From the NCBI GenBank assembly GCA_030531205.1, contig JAUNOC010000006.1, positions 37,553 to 101,552 of the forward strand: a stretch of DNA of 64,000 nucleotides, written 5' to 3'. This DNA comes from Phascolarctobacterium sp. (GTDB lineage: Bacteria > Bacillota > Negativicutes > Acidaminococcales > Acidaminococcaceae). A program made the position numbers and the translations under genes. This document shows, one piece after another, positions 61,836 through 64,000 of the stretch. Positions within the stretch are counted from its first letter, which is position 1, and the number at the start of each line of letters is the position of its first letter. Below the pieces are notes generated by a model. It worked only from the letters and a program-made list of their open reading frames with translations. It had not been told where the DNA came from and did no database searches.

Positions 61836-61917
61836 TTTTAGGTTTGAGGTATCAGGTTTCAGGGAAGAAAAGGTGAAAGGGATAAGGGCTAAGGGTGAAG
61901 AATAATGCGGAATGCGT

Positions 61918-61975
61918 AATTATGGTAAAGTGTTCCAGTGATTAAATATAATCAAAGGAACATTCCACCATAATT
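61918..61975. repeat. Family A repeat, locus 13 (compact complete form)
   Basis: Left arm AATTATGGTAAAGTGTTCC, centre AGTGATTAAATATAATCAAA, right arm GGAACATTCCACCATAATT. The arms are inverse complements apart from three positions and the centre itself contains TGATTA/TAATCA, so the whole 58 bases can fold as one hairpin. Confidence 0.85.
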
Positions 61976-62066
61976 TTTCATTTTTAATTTTTAACTTTTA
62001 ATTTCTTTAGTGGTAAAATGTAGGAACTAAGATTCAGGATTCAGGGGAATGAGTAAGGTGTAGATT

Positions 62067-62075
62067 TGATATAAT
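62067..62075 (+). promoter_or_regulatory. Extended -10 promoter of the glycosyltransferase gene
   Basis: TGATATAAT with a perfect TATAAT at 62070-62075; no clear -35. Confidence 0.55.
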
Positions 62076-62093
62076 CATAAAAAGGAGTACATT

Positions 62094-63698
62094 ATGGCCA
62101 AACCGAATTTTTATAGCATAATAAATGATGGTAGCGATGTCTGTCTGTTTTATTGGCAGGAATTTCAGGGTGCCAATCACTACTACGTGGAAGGTCTTTC
62201 CCCAAATTTTCTTTATGAAGTAATTGGTGAATCTGAAACAACATCCTATTCTGTTCCGATTGATGTATGTAAAAAATATATTGCCTTCCGGCTCAAATGT
62301 TTCCGTATTGATGTCCAAAATCCGGATAATTGTGCTATTTTGGGCATATCCGCCCCGATAAAAGTAGAAAAAAGGAACAAGGACATTGAAACGATAAGTG
62401 TTTTCGCCCTAAAATCTTTTTCCGGCATTGCTTTGTCTTTTCAAACAGATGAGGAATTGGACGAATACCAGTTGTTTGCAGTTAAAGACGGAAGGAAAAA
62501 ATTGCTCTGTTCCACTAATGTTCCTGTGCTTAACAGCAAGGAAATTTGTGAAAACGAAAAATACTATGTGGAAGGGTTTGATACTAAAGACGGAAACATT
62601 ACATTATGTGCCAAATCCGAGATTTTTTTGTGTAATCCCCTTCTTGAACAACCGTCAACAACAAGCCCGTTTCTTTCCATAATCATACCAGTTTATAATT
62701 GTGAAGAATTTATTGCAAGAACGATAGATTCTGTATTGTTGTCCACTTATAAAGATACAGAAATTATACTTGTTGACGATGGTTCAACGGATAAAAGTCC
62801 CGAAATTTGTGACTGGTATGCGGAAAAATATGCCAAAATCAAATGTCTGCATATTGCCCATGGTGATGTCTGCAAAGCACGCAATACTGGTTTGAATGAA
62901 TCAGCAGGTGAATTTGTTGCCTTTGTTGATGCTGATGACCTGGTTCATCCGTTAATGTATCAACGGCTTGTAAAAGCGGCTTTGGACAATAATTCTGATA
63001 TTGCAATCGGACAAACATATACATTGCGTTACAACAAAGAAACAAAACTTTTTGAACGGGGCAAATGTATGTTTATCCGAGAACCATATCTGTCCATGCA
63101 GAATGTTTTTGTGGAATCTTATAACAAAATTCTTCAAAATAAAGGTGAACCTGACGGACTCTATTTTGATTCACCCTGTAATAAAATTATACGGCGGAAT
63201 GTAGCCAAAAAAGCACATTTTATTGAAGAATGTGTTATGTATGAAGATTATTCCTACACTATGTCCGTATATTCATACATTGATAATTTTGTGTTTGTTA
63301 AGAACGCTGTTTATTTGTGGGATTGTCGTAAAAGAATGACTTCAGGCACAAAAAGCACAGCCAACAATGTGGAATATTATGCGGCGTGGAAAATGTGGCT
63401 GTTGTCCCGGTTTAATGTTTTGCTGCAGGGAAATCCCCGGCCGTTTGTTGCCAAAATATATCAGGAATGTGTTATATTCCACATTTTTTCAAAATTTCTC
63501 AATACATCGCAACAATCATCTTTGGACAGATTGTTTATAGCCATGGTGAAGTACTATACAAGAATAGCCGATGTAGATATGGAAGAATTGCAAAATCACC
63601 CTGACAGAACACTATACCCCAAGTGGCTAACTATAAAAAACAGTCCAATAGGGGAATTTGATGGCAGGGGGGAAATACCCAAAGAAATTAGAAATTAG
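62094..63698 (+). CDS. Family 2 glycosyltransferase with N-terminal beta-rich region
   Basis: 534 residues, ATG 62094 with AAAAGGAG. Residues 194-330 are a GT-A domain: LSIIIPVYNCEEFIARTIDS, ILVDDGSTDKSP, CKARNTGLNESAGEFVAFVD and the DADD metal site (about 279-282). Residues 1-185 look like two beta-sandwich (FN3-like) repeats, suggested by FYWQEFQGANHYYVEG and DEYQLFAVKDG; this part is tentative. No membrane segment. It probably modifies a surface polysaccharide or protein; no other glycan gene is beside it. Confidence 0.82.
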   Translation: MAKPNFYSIINDGSDVCLFYWQEFQGANHYYVEGLSPNFLYEVIGESETTSYSVPIDVCKKYIAFRLKCFRIDVQNPDNCAILGISAPIKVEKRNKDIETISVFALKSFSGIALSFQTDEELDEYQLFAVKDGRKKLLCSTNVPVLNSKEICENEKYYVEGFDTKDGNITLCAKSEIFLCNPLLEQPSTTSPFLSIIIPVYNCEEFIARTIDSVLLSTYKDTEIILVDDGSTDKSPEICDWYAEKYAKIKCLHIAHGDVCKARNTGLNESAGEFVAFVDADDLVHPLMYQRLVKAALDNNSDIAIGQTYTLRYNKETKLFERGKCMFIREPYLSMQNVFVESYNKILQNKGEPDGLYFDSPCNKIIRRNVAKKAHFIEECVMYEDYSYTMSVYSYIDNFVFVKNAVYLWDCRKRMTSGTKSTANNVEYYAAWKMWLLSRFNVLLQGNPRPFVAKIYQECVIFHIFSKFLNTSQQSSLDRLFIAMVKYYTRIADVDMEELQNHPDRTLYPKWLTIKNSPIGEFDGRGEIPKEIRN

Positions 63699-63742
63699 GA
63701 TACAGGAATTAGTAATGCGGAATGCGAAATTCGCAATGCGGA

Positions 63743-63806
63743 ATTATGGTAGGATGTTCCTGTGATTATAATTTAGGGTTCAGCGGTTAGGTGTCAGGTT
63801 TCAGGA
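63743..63806 (+). repeat. Family A repeat, locus 14 (left arm) with family C words
   Basis: ATTATGGTAGGATGTTCCTG then TGATTATAATTTAGGG, followed by TTAGGTGTCAGGTTTCAGG and AAAGTCGGCAGAGTGAGAAC. The order is the same as at locus 8 and runs into family B copy 3. Confidence 0.7.
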
Positions 63807-63825
63807 AAGTCGGCAGAGTGAGAAC

Positions 63826-63890
63826 TTTTGCCCTCTTGGTGAAGAGGGTGGATTGCCTAAAGGAACATAGAAGGGCAAGACGGGTGATTG
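63826..63890 (+). repeat. Family B two-hairpin element, copy 3
   Basis: Hairpin 1 CCCTCTTGGTGAAGAGGG; hairpin 2 TTGCC ... GGCAA; outer words AGTGAG (upstream) and CTCACT (downstream) can also pair. The strongest copy. Confidence 0.75.
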
Positions 63891-63911
63891 CTCACTTCGC
63901 ATTGCAGATAA

Positions 63912-64000
63912 GTTCCCAATCCCCAGTCGCCCACCGAAAAACTTACCGGCGCCACCGGCGTACAGTTGGAGGGCGGCAATGCCATCGGCACCAAGGTAAC
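63912..64000 (+). other. GC-rich coding-like fragment at the window end
   Basis: Open in one + frame from 63912 to the window end, reading VPNPQSPTEKLTGATGVQLE and then GGNAIGTKV, a Gly/Thr pattern as in surface adhesin repeats. GC is far above the neighbouring DNA. There is no start codon in the visible part and a stop (63909-63911) lies just upstream inside the repeat-flanking sequence. Confidence 0.35.

Overview
The window is a continuous stretch of chromosome from a low-GC, strictly anaerobic Firmicute. My best guess is a Negativicute of the Phascolarctobacterium/Acidaminococcus type. This rests on a class III (oxygen-sensitive) ribonucleotide reductase with its activase, the radical-SAM maturase HydG, LL-diaminopimelate aminotransferase, bactofilin, and the order secA-prfB-DUF5693-csaB-ftsE-ftsX-envC-like-ctpA-ecfAAT, in which csaB (cell-wall pyruvylation) points to a diderm, SLH-anchored envelope. 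The genus is inferred, not demonstrated. Nearly all genes are on the + strand; nrdG is the only clear minus-strand gene.

Layout. 1-4.7 kb is an AT-rich accessory segment: two PD-(D/E)XK nuclease-like proteins (the first cut by the window edge), a Sel1-like protein, an unknown protein, a Pif1-like helicase and a YefM-YoeB toxin-antitoxin pair. 4.7-9.6 kb holds divergent nrdG and nrdD, with a pair of NrdR-box-like palindromes between them and a redoxin domain fused to NrdD, then a four-helix-bundle gene lying inside a repeat, then trxB. 9.6-28.7 kb is core metabolism: an amino-acid ABC transporter, mazG, HU, divIC, tilS, hpt, ftsH, birA, coaX, dusB, greA, lysS, bactofilin, dapF, dapL, polA, mutM and coaE. 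Two tRNA-Leu genes and a secreted Ntn-hydrolase follow. 30.7-43.9 kb is the secA to ecfT run, including prfB with its programmed +1 frameshift. 43.9-46.0 kb is a gene-poor, repeat-rich stretch with a frameshifted small gene and small membrane proteins. 46.0-57.4 kb has addB, addA, a nuclease lipoprotein, yebC, ruvCAB, queH, hydG and tRNA-Ser. 57.4-64.0 kb is accessory again: hipBA beside the tRNA, two excisionase-like proteins, a secreted phosphatidylserine-decarboxylase-like protein and a glycosyltransferase.

The most unusual feature is a modular family of short dispersed repeats between genes. Family A has terminal inverted arms of the form TATGGTAGGATGTTCC ... GGAACATnnnACCATAAT and occurs at 14 loci, some complete and some as single arms. 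One gene (a four-helix-bundle protein) takes its start codon from such an arm, and another (the Ntn-hydrolase) sits between a lone left arm and a lone right arm. Family B is a tandem two-hairpin element present three times with compensatory changes in a stem. Family C is a CAGGTNTCAGG-like word repeat that also appears in frame inside addA. These repeats, the TGTACA operator/hairpin pairs in the toxin region, and the NrdR-like boxes are the observations I would follow first. No CRISPR array, rRNA operon, intact prophage or recognisable transposase was seen.
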